From NCBI GenBank assembly GCA_023101725.1, contig JALJCO010001245.1:124001-188000 (forward strand): a stretch of DNA of 64,000 bases, in the 5' to 3' direction. Shown in pieces: positions 1 through 12,213 of this stretch. Each line of letters opens with the position of its first letter. Position 1 is the first letter of the stretch. This DNA is from Atherinomorus stipes (taxonomy: Eukaryota > Chordata > Actinopteri > Atheriniformes > Atherinidae). Both the position numbers and the translations under genes were made by a program. The notes under the pieces were generated by a model. The model did not search any database and was not told the DNA's origin. It saw only the letters and a program-made list of their open reading frames with translations.

Positions 1-1378
1 AGAGGCTATATTTATTGAAGTATATATGAGGCCAATGACGAATGTGTCTTATTTTAGCAGCCTCATTAAGCTTTACTTAATGATTAATGTGACAGCTTGG
101 TAGTTTTCCATCCAAATGTTTTCCTCAACAGAGTGCTACTACAGACACACATTACACTGATCCTTTCTAAAGGCAGTAACCAGTCATAAGCTGCAATAAC
201 CGAGACAAATTGCATGAAATGAACAGTTTTTACACGCCAGTATGACTGTACCACCATTTTAAAGAACATTATCATGAACTGGATTGCTTAATACATTTCA
301 GTACAATATTTATCTAAAAAAAAGGTATATCTGAATACAGCAAAGGGAACGCTTGCAAGATTTTTTAAGATTTGTGAATGTTCACATGTACATGTGTGAA
401 AATTTTCAGGCTCAACCAAAAAACATGTTCAGGATGAATATCCCTTTGGAACGATGCAGCTGTAGCGCTAAACCTCTTTCAAATAATAGTTTGATATGTG
501 ACCGTTATCTCTGCAAAGGCCAACTGATAAATTGAAGCAGAACAAAATGAGAGAGATTTTAGAAGAGAGAGTTCAGGCGAGGTCTCCAAAATGGCCATTT
601 TGGCTCAGTTTGGCACCATCTGTTCTCAACGTCCTCCAACTGGAGGGGGCCTCAGGTTCTAAAAGGCTAAGGCAAAATTTTATCCACTTGATTTTTTTGT
701 TTTTTTTAGTAAAAATAAATCTGTTACAGGACTGTTCTTGGAATAATTAGAATGAATCTCACTGCTAATGGAGGAATTAGGTGAATTACACCCACACAAA
801 TTCAATACGCAATCAACTCATCGGTCAGCCTGCACACACTGTGATTTACAGCTTGTCCAACACTGCTAACCCACGCTTACAGCACTTATGACTGTGCAGA
901 TTCCCAACCATAAAGCACTCACAGGTCCAGAGTTGATACGTGCAGAAATCTCTCTTCAAAAAACCACACTTACTGCTATGAAAACAAAAACCAAGACCGC
1001 AGAGAGGTTCATCAAATCACATCGCAAAAAAAAAGGAATACCTTACAAAGTTCAGCAGTCATCAATTGTATTTATGCAATTTCCAAATGATGTGTCCTTA
1101 CCCAATCCAAATATTGACTTAAGGTTTCCCACCTTTCATTATATGCTTCAGCTCACATATTGATTGATTAGCGGTGAGGGGAGAAAGAAAACTCTGAGTG
1201 TGTGTCAGGTTTAATTATCACTTTAAACCACAAAGAGTTGAGGCCTTAATACGACTTTCTTCATTCCAGCTGCTGTGTGAGAGACATGCATGCTGGGATA
1301 GACGGGCTGAATGTGAATGTGGGTTTGCGGAGCTCAGACCATGGAGTATCAAATCTTCACTTTTAAGAAGCAGAAGCC

Positions 1379-1420
1379 AAACTTGTACTTAAACAGTTTA
1401 AACTTGTACTTAAACAGTTT
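1379..1420. repeat. Exact 21-bp tandem duplication
   Basis: Two identical head-to-tail units (AAACTTGTACTTAAACAGTTT). Confidence 0.95.
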
Positions 1421-2390
1421 TCATTGCAGTAAAACGGTTTCTATTGTACAAATATAAACCAACAGTTTTACTACAGCGGGAATTAATCATCTGATCTGCA
1501 GCTTTGTTTCACCTCTTTGAGCCAGGCGGAAACAATGTGATGCCAAATAATGAAATTACAGAAAACAATATAAGATTCACTACAGTTGCTTAAACAAAGT
1601 AGAGTTAAGTACTATGATAATAAAGGGGAGACAATGTGGGAAGGTGGGAGAAAACATACTGACAAAGACAGAGACAACAGGTGTTGAAAGACATAAACGG
1701 AGAAAAAAATATGAGCAAAATAAAAAATGAGAACATCAGACTCAATTTAGTCTGTGAGTCATGAAAGTGTGTGCGATTTTATCTCAGTCTGTAACCAGAG
1801 CTCTTAGAGCAACACCTTACCAAACCAGTGACGTGCATGACAACAACAGTGCAACAGTAGACCTCGGTAGACACAGCTTTCATCCCAGGAATCTTATAGT
1901 GGACACATATGCTTTTACTATACTGTATGGAGCCCTGAGGGAACTGAGCCCACAAGAAATACTGGGATACAGTAACATACACCAAAGCAGCTGAGCAATT
2001 ATGTCTGTCTGACCAGGGATCAGACAAACAGCCACAATTTGGATCATTTCACCAAAACTGTTCTCAGAGGCATCCCGCTGGATGTCTTTTTCTGAACAGA
2101 TCCTTGTTTGGGTAAGAGTTCTGATCACACAGGGAATTCAGCCTCATTGCTGTCGCTGAATAAAAAGAAAAGCCAGATGGTAACAAAAAAGAAATAAAGA
2201 AAAAAAAAAGATGATACTTGTATTTGATGTTTTGGGCTCCACAGGATAAAACCTTCCTCAAGTGATATGATGGCATGTGGTTAAATATACATGATGAAAC
2301 GTCAAACTGAAGATCTCAGCTCTTCTTGTTGTTTTTTATAGTTAAGCTCTTCCGGAGCAACCACCCAACAACTGGGTGTTTTGGCACAGA

Positions 2391-2408
2391 AACACACACA
2401 CACACACA
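2391..2408. repeat. CA microsatellite beside a CNTFR splice donor
   Basis: CA run ending about 14 bp downstream of the donor of the D3 exon on the transcribed strand. Confidence 0.9.
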
Positions 2409-2421
2409 GAGTGGTACTCAC

Positions 2422-2585
2422 ATGCTGCCACTGCTCACGGATGAGTGGTCGGTATCGAAGGAAATACTTCAGAGGGAAGTTGTCTATGTCAGGCCAGGTG
2501 GCGGGGCTATGCCAGGACACCTCCAATCTCCGAGGGTTGAAACGGATCGGAGTCGCTGTCACACGCTCAGGGGGGTCCGGTTTTA
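2422..2585 (-). CDS. cntfr: CNTFR exon, start of fibronectin-III domain D3
   Basis: Third CNTFR exon in the window. The acceptor is CCCCTGACAG and the donor is CAT followed by GTGAGT. The exon is 164 nt, enters in phase 1 and leaves in phase 0. It opens with VKPDPPERVTATPIRFNPRR and continues LEVSWHSPATWPD, then FPLKYFLRYRPLI and EQWQH. Human CNTFR has the same order: VKPDPPENVV, NPRRLEVTWQTPSTWPD, FPLKFFLRYRPLI, DQWQHV. This is the N-terminal half of D3, the membrane-proximal half of the cytokine-binding module. The remaining D3 part with WSXWS, the linker and the GPI-attachment region were not found between here and position 1, so they are expected beyond the left edge. It is the best-conserved exon of the three. 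Confidence 0.97.
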
Positions 2586-3469
2586 CTGTCAGGGGTGGAT
2601 TAAAGCAGTTAGCTACAGTGGTGACTGAGGTCAGTCAGATACACTCTCTATGGCAACCACAGTTCAGCTTGAAGAAGCAGTTTAATAATTTCATTTGTGG
2701 TCAAAGGAATTATGTCATTATCTTTGGCAATCTGCATATTTCTTTTGTATTTCTATGTAGTCCAGCTTTAGAAACACAACTGAACATTTACTTTATTTTC
2801 TAGTCCAAGCATTTACTAACAGTGACTACCAAAATGCAACAGCTGAGAACTCTTACCACACTTGTCAGTAAAAACACCAGGAAAACTGTCAATGGCTCTT
2901 AAATCTGATACAAAACCTAGACTATAAACTGAGGGGTTAGAGTTTGAACCATGAGGAGTCAGGGTAAAATCAAAGGAAACTTTTTGTTTTTAAATGTGTT
3001 ATACTACTAGATATGTCTTGCGAGTCTCAGTAATTACAGTAAGATTAATTTAACTACTTAAAAATTACTTCTAGTTTTAGAATATATCAAAGTGAGGACT
3101 AACGTAAATGAAAATGTTTGGTGTAACTGTGGCAAAGCAGAATACCAGAAACCATCAGTCCCTGATGAAAAGGCATCAACAAACAAAGCGTTTCTGAATA
3201 CCTGTCCTCTGAGAAAGACACAAAGACAGAGATACGGAAGGAATTCAATTTGAAGCTTTTCAGACGATATTGAATGACCCAGTCATTGTTAGATCACTCC
3301 CACAAGGGAACACACTGGCCTGCCTCTTTTGCTACATGAGACCCTGTCTCAACCAGATACTTAAATGGCTAGTTATGATAGGAAATGGATAGCCACAACT
3401 ACAATCTAAATGTCTGATAACCTGCATGTATGAAAGCATTTTGGTTACCGCACAATTAGACTGATGTGT

Positions 3470-4850
3470 ACAAGCCCAATTCCAAAAAAGTTGGGAAGCT
3501 GTACATAAAAAAGAAGTGCAAAGGTTTGCAGATATCATAAATCTGTATTTTATCCTGAATAGAAAAAAAAATCAATGTTGAAACTGAGGGATTTCACAAT
3601 TTCATGGAAATTTAGCTCATTTACTGTAGAATTTGATGGCAGCAGCACATCTCCAAAAAAGTTGGAGCAGAGTGATGTTCACTGCCCTGTAGATTCCTTT
3701 CTGCTTTTAACAACTGTCTGTAAACGTGTGGGAAGTGAGGAGACCATGTTGCTGGTTTTTACGAGAGGGATGTTGTCTCATTCTAGTCTGATGCAGGATT
3801 CCAGCTGCTTAACAGTCCTGGCCCTTCGTTGCCAGATTTTTGTTTAATCATATGCCAAATGTTTGCTCTTGGTAAACGGTCTGGGCTGCAGGCAGGCCAG
3901 TTCAACACCTGGACTCTTCTTCTGCAAAGCCATGGCGCTGTGATGGAGGCATTAGGCACTTTAGTATCATCTTGTTGAAGAAGATGTCTGGTTTTAAGCA
4001 GATGTTACTTCATGGACTTTTCAGCATTGATGGGGTCTTCACAGATGTGGAAGCTGTCCTCGCCGTAGGCACTAATGCAACCTCATTAGAGATGCAGGCT
4101 TTGAACTGCCTGATTATTACAAGCTGGATGGTGAATCTCCTCTTTAGTGAATGACACAATGTCTATGGTTTCCAAGAATTTCAAATTTTGATTCATCTGA
4201 CCAGAGAACAGTTTTCCACGTTGCCCCAGATAATTTTACTCTGGCGTTGCTCCTGAGAAAATGGCCGTAATTCTTGATCGCTTCTTGTTTGCATGATTGA
4301 ACCTGCATTTGTGGATTGTATGATGAACTTCACAGACCATGATTTCTGGAAGTGTTCCTGATCCCATGCAGTGATCTACACTGGAGATTTACGTCGGTTT
4401 GTGCAGTGCTGTCTGACGGTCAGAATATGTACAGTTTTAACCTTCAGTCTTGTTCACACAGAGATTCCTCCTGATTATCTGAATCTTTTGAAAATATGGT
4501 GATTTTTACATCTGAGAAACTGCCTCTTTGCAATGCTCATTTTATACCCAGTCATACTGTATTACTGTCTTGCTGCCAGTTGACCTAATTAGTAGTCAAA
4601 TGCTACTCCAGTTGTTTTTGACTCATGCCATTCACTTCATAGCTTTTTGTTTCCCCTGTTCCTTCTTTTTTGAGATGTGTATCTGCGATCAAATTCAAAA
4701 TAGGCTAATATTTTCCATGAAGTGGTAAAATGTCTCAGTTTCAACATCTGCTTATGTTCTGTTGGGAGATTAGAACATGAACACTTAACTATTATATTTT
4801 GCCTTATTTTCATTTTACGAAGAATTCAAACATTTGGGGGATTTGAGTGC
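3470..4850 (-). mobile_element. Degraded Tc1/mariner-like transposon with transposase relic
   Basis: The element is framed by inverted repeats: 3575-3612 and 4711-4747 are imperfect reverse complements (core TGTTGAAACTGAG). The outer left end reads CCAATTCCAAAAAAGTTGGG, typical of a common fish Tc1-type family. The minus strand encodes transposase fragments: KTVLWSDESKFEIL at about 4174-4217, holding the DDE-region aspartate in the WSDES motif, and PACSPDRLPRANIW at about 3852-3899, corresponding to the family's PACSPDLSPIENIW with the second aspartate region. Frames are interrupted throughout, so it is inactive. About 1.38 kb, close to full length for a Tc1 element. Confidence 0.85.
3730..4550 (-). 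pseudogene. Tc1-like transposase pseudogene
   Basis: Remnant coding part of the element at 3470-4850. Recognisable motifs in minus-strand order are WSDESKFEIL and then PACSPD..NIW, as in IS630-Tc1-mariner transposases, which cut and paste at TA sites. No continuous frame survives. Confidence 0.75.
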
Positions 4851-6283
4851 TAACCAGGCAGCGCACAGTCAAACACATGCAAGAGAAAGACAACAGACTG
4901 GTATCTCTCCTGCTAATAGGACCATAAAACAATGAATAATAAAGCATATGATGGAAATAATACTGAAAGAGGCTCATAGCAGACAAACAGCTTTCTCCTT
5001 TGAGAATGAAATGTTAATTTATTTGTGGCAATCCTCAAGTATTTCTGTGTAAAAAGATAAGACAGTGCAGAATAAACATCCACAAAAAAGCGCATGCAGA
5101 CAGTGAGTGAACTCAATGTAAAGTCAGCAGGGATCAGAAAAAAAGGCGCCTCCTCCTTGTCCAACAGTAGCAACAACAGAAAACATGAATGCAAAGAAGA
5201 AAACAAGGAGGAATCTGTGTGGGTGTCCCAAGGGTTTTCTAAAGTATTAATCTCACTTGAAACAAACACTATATAGTATTAGCTTTTTGTTGTATGAGGA
5301 AAAGGAACATACTGTTTCTTTGATGACTTTTGGGATGGGAACTGGTTCCTTAATAAGAACTACTTGTAATACAAGAACAAAAGGAATGAAAGGATTGACT
5401 CTAAAAAGATGAAAGTGGATCCCACTGAGAGGAGGACAAGCTGCTGTAGGGCCTTGCTGGCCAAAGCAAAAATCTTAAGAAAATATTGTGAGAAATATAG
5501 AAAAGATGGTTCTGCAACATAGAAACACTGAATTACAAAGTGGAAATTCTACTAAAGTGTTTGATGATCATTTTTCATGCCGGGCCTTTTCCAATATAAC
5601 TGACTTTATATTACTTTATTGCATCACATAAAGTCATACTATAACAGTGTGACTCTTTCTTCCTCTTTGTCTGCAGATGCAATTTGAAAAGTTTATTGTG
5701 AAATAACAACATGACATGCAAGACTTGCAAGAGCTTTGCATGACCTGTTTAAAAATGGAAGCAGAGTATGAGCAAAAAAGCATCTTTGTTTCAGAAATCT
5801 TACACTTCGCTGCAACAAGAGAGCACAAAGAAGTAAAATGATCTAAAACCTCAATCTGCATGTATGCACCACCATATTCTTCTCTGAGCATCTGGCTTTG
5901 GTGCAACTAAAAGTTCTATTATGTCTCATCTATTCCTTCAAATAAATGCAGCGGGGTAACACACCACCATCAAACAGGGTCCTAACTGCTGCTCTAATAA
6001 ACAGGTTTTTAGAAAACCTATGCATCTACTATTCATATGCTGGAGGACAGAATCGCACAGGCAACCTGAAAAAACGAAGGAAAGCATGGAAGGAAGCAGA
6101 ATAATTAGATTTGCAAGGACATTTGAAGAAAAAAAAAAAAAAGTGAATTGATTACAATACTCCTTCTGAATGGTTCCTCTAAAGGTACTCCACTACCACA
6201 TCATGAAAGAAGTAACAATGGATGTGTCAAAAACTAATCAAATGAGATAATGACTATTTCAGATCAAGGTGTCTTGATTGCAG

Positions 6284-7131
6284 TGATGGCTCTTTTAAAG
6301 AGTCGGCTTTTTCTGCTTACTTCATTTATCACTCAGGGCTTGAATTTTTTTTTCTTTCTTGATCATAAGAGCTTTATTTATTCTTTTATTTTTCATTAGA
6401 AAATATATGTATGTAGATTTGATACTAATTTAACCTTTAAACAAACAACTAAACACAGAAGCAGACCAAGCAAATTAAATAAAGACCAAAGTCTGAGCAC
6501 TATGATACTTTTTTTAATGACACTTTAAATGAACTTTTTCCTCCATTTTTTTCCTGACACACTTCACGAAATTATAATTTAGTAAGATAAAATATTGATT
6601 TAGAACTATTGTTTTACAATGAAAATAATAAAAAACAAACAAACAAAACTGGCCCAGACAAATTAAAGCACCTTGCTCATGAGCAGTGGGTCAAAATACT
6701 TTCAACAGGTGTAGAAATGTCATTGAACATTACAGAAAACACCCGATTGCAGTGGTTGTCTGTAAGGGCTGCTCAAAATTTTTTTAGCACAGGAGCCCCA
6801 TCATACTTGCTTTCTTGTTTTATTTTTTGTTTGTTTTTAATACTTCTTTTGAACCATAATACAAAATCAATGTCATGACAACATTTTTATTTATTGTTAC
6901 TTTTGCCAATTTTAACTTATTTCACTGGCAGCTGAGTTTTTTTGGTCTTTAATGGAAGGGTATGTAAACTTTTAAGCATAGCTGTATATGCACCTGACTG
7001 CATGATGTGCCCATCAAATTATGTTTCACCCCCTTTGAAGATTCAGCTCTTTTAGACATGAGTCAGTTTTTCTTGTTCATTAGAAAGAATCAACTCTTTG
7101 AGCTGGCTCGTTCATGAACGACACATCACTA
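6284..7131. mobile_element. hAT-like non-autonomous element (probable)
   Basis: Left end AGTGATGGCTCTTTTAAAGA and right end GTTCATGAACGACACATCACT match, as inverted termini (AGTGATG), a fish hAT-type repeat family remembered for its GTTCATGAACGA motif. I could not see a clean 8-bp target duplication. A second repeat, about 6640-6990, lies inside it. Confidence 0.45.
6640..6990 (+). mobile_element. Tc1-type MITE fragment nested in a hAT-like repeat
   Basis: Shares the segment around CAGGAGCCCCATCATACTTG (about 6787-6810) and the following T-rich stretch with the MITE at 9836-10239. It ends GTATGTAAACTTTTAAGCAT, which looks like a Tc1-type terminus followed by TA. The left end is unclear. Confidence 0.5.
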
Positions 7132-8591
7132 CAAAGAACTGAAAGGAAAAACTGGGAGCTGACACTCGATGCGAGTTAGCTCTTCTGATTCACTACAAAA
7201 TATCGGATCTCAGAATTTTGACCCATGACACATCAGAGTGGCCTTTTGCTTTAATCATCAAATGCACGTAAAGCAAGAAAGCTTGTCAAAGGTGACTAAC
7301 AAGTATCCTGCTGGTTCATAACAAATTGTGTAAATATAATCTGTGCTAAACTGGCTGCTGTTTTATTTTATTTTGTTTTTATCCTCCCCCTCCCCTTAAA
7401 CTAACTGGTAAAAATAGCTACAAGTAACTTTAAAAGCCTTAACAAAAATGAGATATTGTTTGGTCATTTTAGCACTCGAGGGCTTTAGTTATAATTTGAT
7501 GAGCCTAAAGTTTTCCTGAGGCTTTTCTTTCTAACAGCACCCACAGCATGCACATGTGTGGACACATGCACAAACACACTCATCTCATCTAATTTCATCC
7601 AGCTTTGGTCGGATGAACAAGGACAGTAAAGAATCATCTTACTCCCACTCAGAATTCAGCAGTGCACCAGGAAGCATGAAATTGTTTTATTTATTTACGA
7701 TGTGCCTCGTTGTCCCTGAAAATGAATGTGACTTACAAGTTAGAATAGAAAAGAAAGACTTTTAACAATGCAGGGACAGAGAGCGCATGAGGTGGAGAGA
7801 GACAGCCTTTCAGCTTGTTATCAGGAAAGTGTCTTTTCAAAAGTTTTCTTTGACGCTTTCAGAAAATATTCGGCTTGTGCTCTAGTGTAAATGAAAATAG
7901 AAGCTCATGCAACCTTAAGCTTGCTTTACGATCAATGGTCACATGTGTATTTTGGGCATTTGTTTTAATAAAAGGAGATCTAAGTAAACATAGAGTGCAC
8001 TACATTACATCATTTATGAAAAGGAGACATAAAGATTGCATGCATGAAGAAAATATCATCTGAAAGCAAAATAAATGGCTTACAGCTCATTATTTTTGAA
8101 AATATTTCTTTATGTATGTAACTGAAGCAGAAATGATACAATATAAGACATCTGAGTGACAAAAGTATGAGAACATTTCTTTCCAGTATTCCAGTTAGAC
8201 CCCATTGTGAAGGAATAACAGTGAATAAATGCTCTGTTTATGAGCTGAACTCTTTGGTTTGGAGTAATTTCAGCCCATTTTTCTGGACAAACAAGTGCTT
8301 CATTGCTGGGATGTTTGCGGGTTTTGCTTCTTGTTCTCATGAGAATCAGCTGATAAACAGATTTTCTGACATTTTCCTGGAGTTCAATCAATGATAGCAA
8401 TCCACCCAGGCTCCCATGCAAGATCAGGCTCTACTCATTATGCTACCACCACCATGTTTCACCACTGGGATGGGGCTCTTGTGCTGCAATACAGTTTTTC
8501 CCTCCTCTAAATAAGCTTAACAAAAAAGTGAGAAAATGTGTTTTTGGTCAATTCATCTGTTTTTAATAAAAACAAGTTGTGCTGTATTATA

Positions 8592-9413
8592 CATTGTTGG
8601 AAAGCCTGATTAGTCACATTTACAACAAGATACGACTTGTAAGGATTGTGCTTCTGAATGAACAACAGCTAAATGTGTGGGTAGTGCCTCCTCAAAAGTG
8701 TGTCCGTATCACCTGCAGTGTCCTGTTGGTATGCACTCTTGTTTTGAATTGTCTGATGGATTGGATGACTACATTCTCCCACAGTGATACAGGAAAATAG
8801 AACACATATTGGCTATTTTTACTCTTAATTGTTTGTGTGAGGGACCTCAGTATATGAGGAAGATCCATATGAGGCTCCTGCTCACTGTCTTGGCCACATT
8901 TACTGTGGGATGGTATCCCTTTCCTTAACCAGGCGATGCTGACAGTCAACCACCATGTGTTGGTCTCTGTGGCTCACACATAAAGCATGCCTATGTTGAT
9001 CCCACAAGTGTTCAGTTGAGTTGAGGTCTGGGCTCACTGCAGCCCATTCCCAGCCACTCCAAAATCCATTCATCCAAAATTCAAGAGGTACTGTGATAAT
9101 CCTGGCTCTGTGGGGGAGAGTGCTGTCATCCTGAAGGATGAGTAAGTCCCAGATTCTGGAGGTATGGGGTCACCTCCAGCTCCAGAATCTCATTCTGATG
9201 TGTCTTTCTGTCAGTTAGGTGTCAGTAAACTGTCAGTCAAACATCTGTGACTGATACACATCTGGCAGCAGGCAGGGAAATGTTACAGGTGATTTTGTCA
9301 CCTGCCACTTGGATGCACTGCACACATTTAGTTGTGTTGCTTATTCCACAGAGACACGATCCTTACAAGTTCTAAGTTATTGTAAAGCTGACAAGTCAGA
9401 CTTTCCAACAATC
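8592..9413 (-). mobile_element. Nested Tc1-like element with 55-bp inverted repeats
   Basis: Left terminus 8592-8650 and right terminus 9354-9413 are reverse complements over about 55 bp, with roughly three quarters identity or better (core GTTGGAAAG and ACTTGTAAGGAT). Both ends are flanked by TA, the Tc1/mariner target duplication. The minus strand at about 8925-9045 reads SPDLNSTEHLWDQ, followed by a stretch ending HRLVKERDTIP, matching the SPDLNPIEHLWD motif of Tc1-like transposases. Only about 820 bp, so it is internally deleted or non-autonomous. It sits inside an older Tc1-like element. Confidence 0.85.
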
Positions 9414-9835
9414 TATAGTCAAACACCACCAAAAACAAATTTCCATACCTTTTGTGCCAAGTCTATGATCCTACTCATTAAACCAAATATGTGTCATCTT
9501 TCCAGCCCTGCCGTGCACACTAGTTTGGATCAGAGCTCACCTGATGGTGAACATATCACTCAATAAGAGAGGCTTTTAAACCCTGCTACGACAGGTGCAC
9601 ATCCACTCTTGGCACAATCTTTGGAGGAAAATCAGTCATGAATAAAATTCAAATCAGCTTGAATTTCTTCAATTTGTTCACTGCCTGCAGATTGGTGGAG
9701 TCCAAACTCTGGAGAGATGATTTTGTAACTTATTCCAAATTGATGATCATCAACAATAGTTCGAGGTTCTAAGAAAAATTTTCATTTATTTTATGATATT
9801 TATACAGAAATCATACTGTGCGGTACATACTGTAT

Positions 9836-10239
9836 AGTCATCCTCAAAATTATTCATACCGTTCTCTTAAAGAAAAGGCTAAATTCACAATTGTTATTAA
9901 AATAACAAGAAACTTGCACATACATACATACATACATAAATACACACACACACACACCCACACACACACACACACACACACATCTCATTGGCAGCTACAG
10001 AAAACAGTTGATTGTGCTCAACAAAATTTCAGTTCAGGAGCCCCATCATGCTTGTTTTATTTTTTGTTTGTTTGTTTTTAATATTTGTGTTAAACCACAG
10101 CTCACAATCAAAGTCATGATTTTCATAAAATTTTCATAAAGCTCTTAGTTATTCTTATTCCTTTTGTCAATTTCAACTTGTTTCACTAAGTGCTGATTTT
10201 TTTCCTGACTTTCATATGAGTAGTTTTGCGGACGACTGT
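9836..10239. mobile_element. Nested Tc1-type MITE with internal microsatellite
   Basis: Ends are inverted repeats: TAGTCATCCTCAAAATTATT at the left and the reverse complement of CGGACGACTGTA at the right (about 20 of 28 bp match), both bordered by TA. About 400 bp with no coding potential. A CATA/CA microsatellite has grown inside it (9919-9982). Related copies lie at 6640-6990 and, inverted, at 23491-23800. Confidence 0.75.
9919..9982. repeat. CATA/CA compound microsatellite
   Basis: CATA units followed by a CA tract, inside the MITE at 9836-10239. Confidence 0.95.
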
Positions 10240-10796
10240 ATTTTACAATGTAGAGCCCTAATCTTAAAATAATAAAGGGAATCCAGTCACATCCCACTGA
10301 TTGAAAATGTCTAACTCTAATTTTAACTTCCTTATCTGCTCTGAATTTGTCACTCACAGATATGTGGTGCTCTATCATTTCCTCCAATAAATCTAACTCT
10401 AATGTGATAACATTTTCTATACCTTCTTTGAGGATTTAAGTGGGAAGCTGATAGTGTTTTTTACATCACCGTTAAGCAGAAAAATGAAATTAATGGAGGG
10501 TTTAAAGCTATCATTAATCACCACTGTACTTAATCTAAGACAAGTTTATTTAGAAGGAGAAAGCAAACAAAAGAGAGACTGTGGAAAAGTAAGTGCAACG
10601 TTACATAAAGTGCAAGCAAGGAAAGAAATAAAGCTAAGTAAAAGAAAGGAGCGGTGGAGTATTTTGCTATCTCCAATAGGGATATTTCTCCAGCCAAGGC
10701 GCTAATCCGGCTACTATTAGCATTTTCATGAGTCCTGTGTCCGGGGGTTGGCAGAGCATGTCACTGCCTCATTTGGTTACTTATGTATACACACAA

Positions 10797-10820
10797 TCTC
10801 TCTCTCTCTCCCTCTCTCTC
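10797..10820. repeat. TC microsatellite
   Basis: Dinucleotide run with one interruption. Confidence 0.9.
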
Positions 10821-11873
10821 TTCTTTAGTACCTTACCCTCTCAACCAACACACTCCACACAGTCGCTCACAGCCCCATCGGTGTCTGTGTGTGTTTATGC
10901 GTCATGCACTCCAATATTACGCTCAAAGCAATGCAACAGAGCTGAGGGCTGCTGGCAGCACTTCCCTTATCTATCAAAGTACTCCTCATTTCTCCTTTAA
11001 AATGAATTTCTCCCCTTCGCTGCTTTTTGCTGTGACTTGGTGAATTTAGAGTATTGCTGTTATTATGTGGTCTTCTGCAGCCTAAGTGAATGAAAACGTT
11101 CCAATCAAAACTGCTTCCTTCTGGAAAAATAAAAGTCCTTAAAAGTAATCAGCCAAACAAGTTGGATTTATGGGGGATTTTAGATTAAATATGGAAAGAA
11201 AAAGCTGGTATCTTAGCTGACACAATTCAGCCCAAACCTCAATTATAAACTCTTTCCCACACAAAAGGTTGAAAGGCTGATTATTTATCATCTTTGTGCC
11301 TTTTTGTCCTATCAGCTGGGTGACATTTATTTGGCCATTGCATTTTCAATTTTCTTTGTCTTCCTGGCACCAGGCTTTGCTGCATGTGCAAGAAAAATCC
11401 AAACGAAACCAGAAGTGAATGAAATCAGTCATCTGTGATCAAATAAATGCATTAACATTTTTCAAGGGTTGGCATCCTCAAAGGCTGGCTTTGACACTTC
11501 CTCTTTTAGTCCTTTTTTCCTTTGCCAAATGCCTGTCAATCTGGTCGGAGAAAGATCAACAACGACAAAGGAAAAAAGAAAAAAAAATAGTAGAATCTCA
11601 ATAAACACACATTAATATTCTGAAGATTGAGGAAAATCTCTATAAATTTTTTAAAATATATCCATTTTTTTTTGCCTTTTTGAACCCATTTAAATGAGAA
11701 ACTAAATTAAAAATTGAATTTCAAGCATAATCTTGTCAGAAAATGGGATTTCACAACAACCCAGAAGCTAGTAACTGAAGCTGTGATTCATTCTGTGCCC
11801 ACCTCACACTGATTTCAGACACAACACAGAAAAAACACAAAATATGAAAAACGTGACTCAGGAAATAACTTAC

Positions 11874-12040
11874 CTATAGTGGACTCTTCAAAAGAGTAAA
11901 CGGCGTAGGCTCTTCCCAAGGCATTGACCGCTGTCACGTTAACTATGTAGGGGTAGCTGGAGAAAACCTCTGGAAACCGAACATGGCAGCGGTTCTTGTG
12001 GATGGAGTCTTTCTGCACTTCCAGTAAGGCATCGTCGTGT
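11874..12040 (-). CDS. cntfr: CNTFR exon, second half of cytokine-receptor domain D2
   Basis: Second CNTFR exon in transcript order. The acceptor is TTGTCTTCAG and the donor is ATAG followed by GTAAGT. The exon is 167 nt, enters in phase 2 and leaves in phase 1. The translation reads HDDALLEVQKDSIHKNRCHV, then a segment containing VNVTAVNALG and ending FEESTI. Human CNTFR has KNRCHIRY, SVSNALG and FDEFTI at the same places. An N-glycosylation sequon (NVT) is present. The residue aligned with the human cysteine in MVCEKD is valine here (LEVQKD), so the conserved cysteine of NRCH seems to lack its usual partner. The exon ends with the first base of a valine codon that the next exon at 2585 completes, giving the CNTFR signature TIVKPDPPE. 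Confidence 0.95.
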
Positions 12041-12213
12041 CTGAAGACAACAAATAAATGAAGGTAAGTAAAGCTGAGGAGCATCAACAGAGTAGGTAGC
12101 AGCTTTTAAAAGTGCAATGATCAGTGTTTTCTTTGAAGGAAACCCATTAAACAGCAGAGTAAACCTTCAGAAATCCACCCAAAAACATTTGCACACAGAA
12201 CAAGTGGACTTAC
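12041..12213 (-). other. Short CNTFR intron inside domain D2
   Basis: 173-bp phase-2 intron with GTAAGT donor and CTTCAG acceptor, splitting the leucine codon of VDVLHDD. No embedded feature seen. Confidence 0.9.

Larger units (their letters stand above)
1..2421 (-). other. CNTFR intron (partial), downstream of the D3 exon
   Basis: Non-coding. I looked on the minus strand for the expected continuation (a WSXWS-type motif and a following linker) and did not find it. The stretch holds an exact 21-bp tandem duplication at 1379-1420 and a short CA run next to the exon donor. ORFs here are short and have no coding character. Confidence 0.75.
8075..10430 (-). mobile_element. Degraded Tc1-like transposon split by two insertions
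   Basis: The left part (about 8075-8591) and right part (about 9416-9835 plus 10240-10430) belong to one Tc1-like family. Terminal regions are inverted repeats: TCACTCAGATGTCTTATA (reverse of 8142-8159) against TCACTCACAGATATG near 10348-10362. Minus-strand coding fragments include PVVKHGGG at about 8444-8474, a well-known Tc1 transposase motif. The segment near 9690-9770, read on the plus strand, matches the helix-turn-helix part of the family (GATTGGTGGAGTCCAAACTC). It is interrupted by the elements at 8592-9413 and 9836-10239, so it is older than both. Confidence 0.75.
2586..11873 (-). other. CNTFR intron between the D2 and D3 exons
   Basis: The 9288-bp phase-1 intron joins ACTATAG to TAAAACC so that the valine codon is completed across it. 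It is largely mobile-element debris: a Tc1-like element (3470-4850), a hAT-like repeat with an inner MITE (6284-7131) and a Tc1-like element with two insertions (8075-10430). The stretches 2600-3469, 4851-6283, 7132-8074 and 10431-11873 show no gene, only low-complexity runs. Confidence 0.85.

Noticed and set aside
2381..2803. 140-codon plus-strand frame
   Set aside because: Antisense to the real CNTFR D3 exon and partly composed of a CA repeat.
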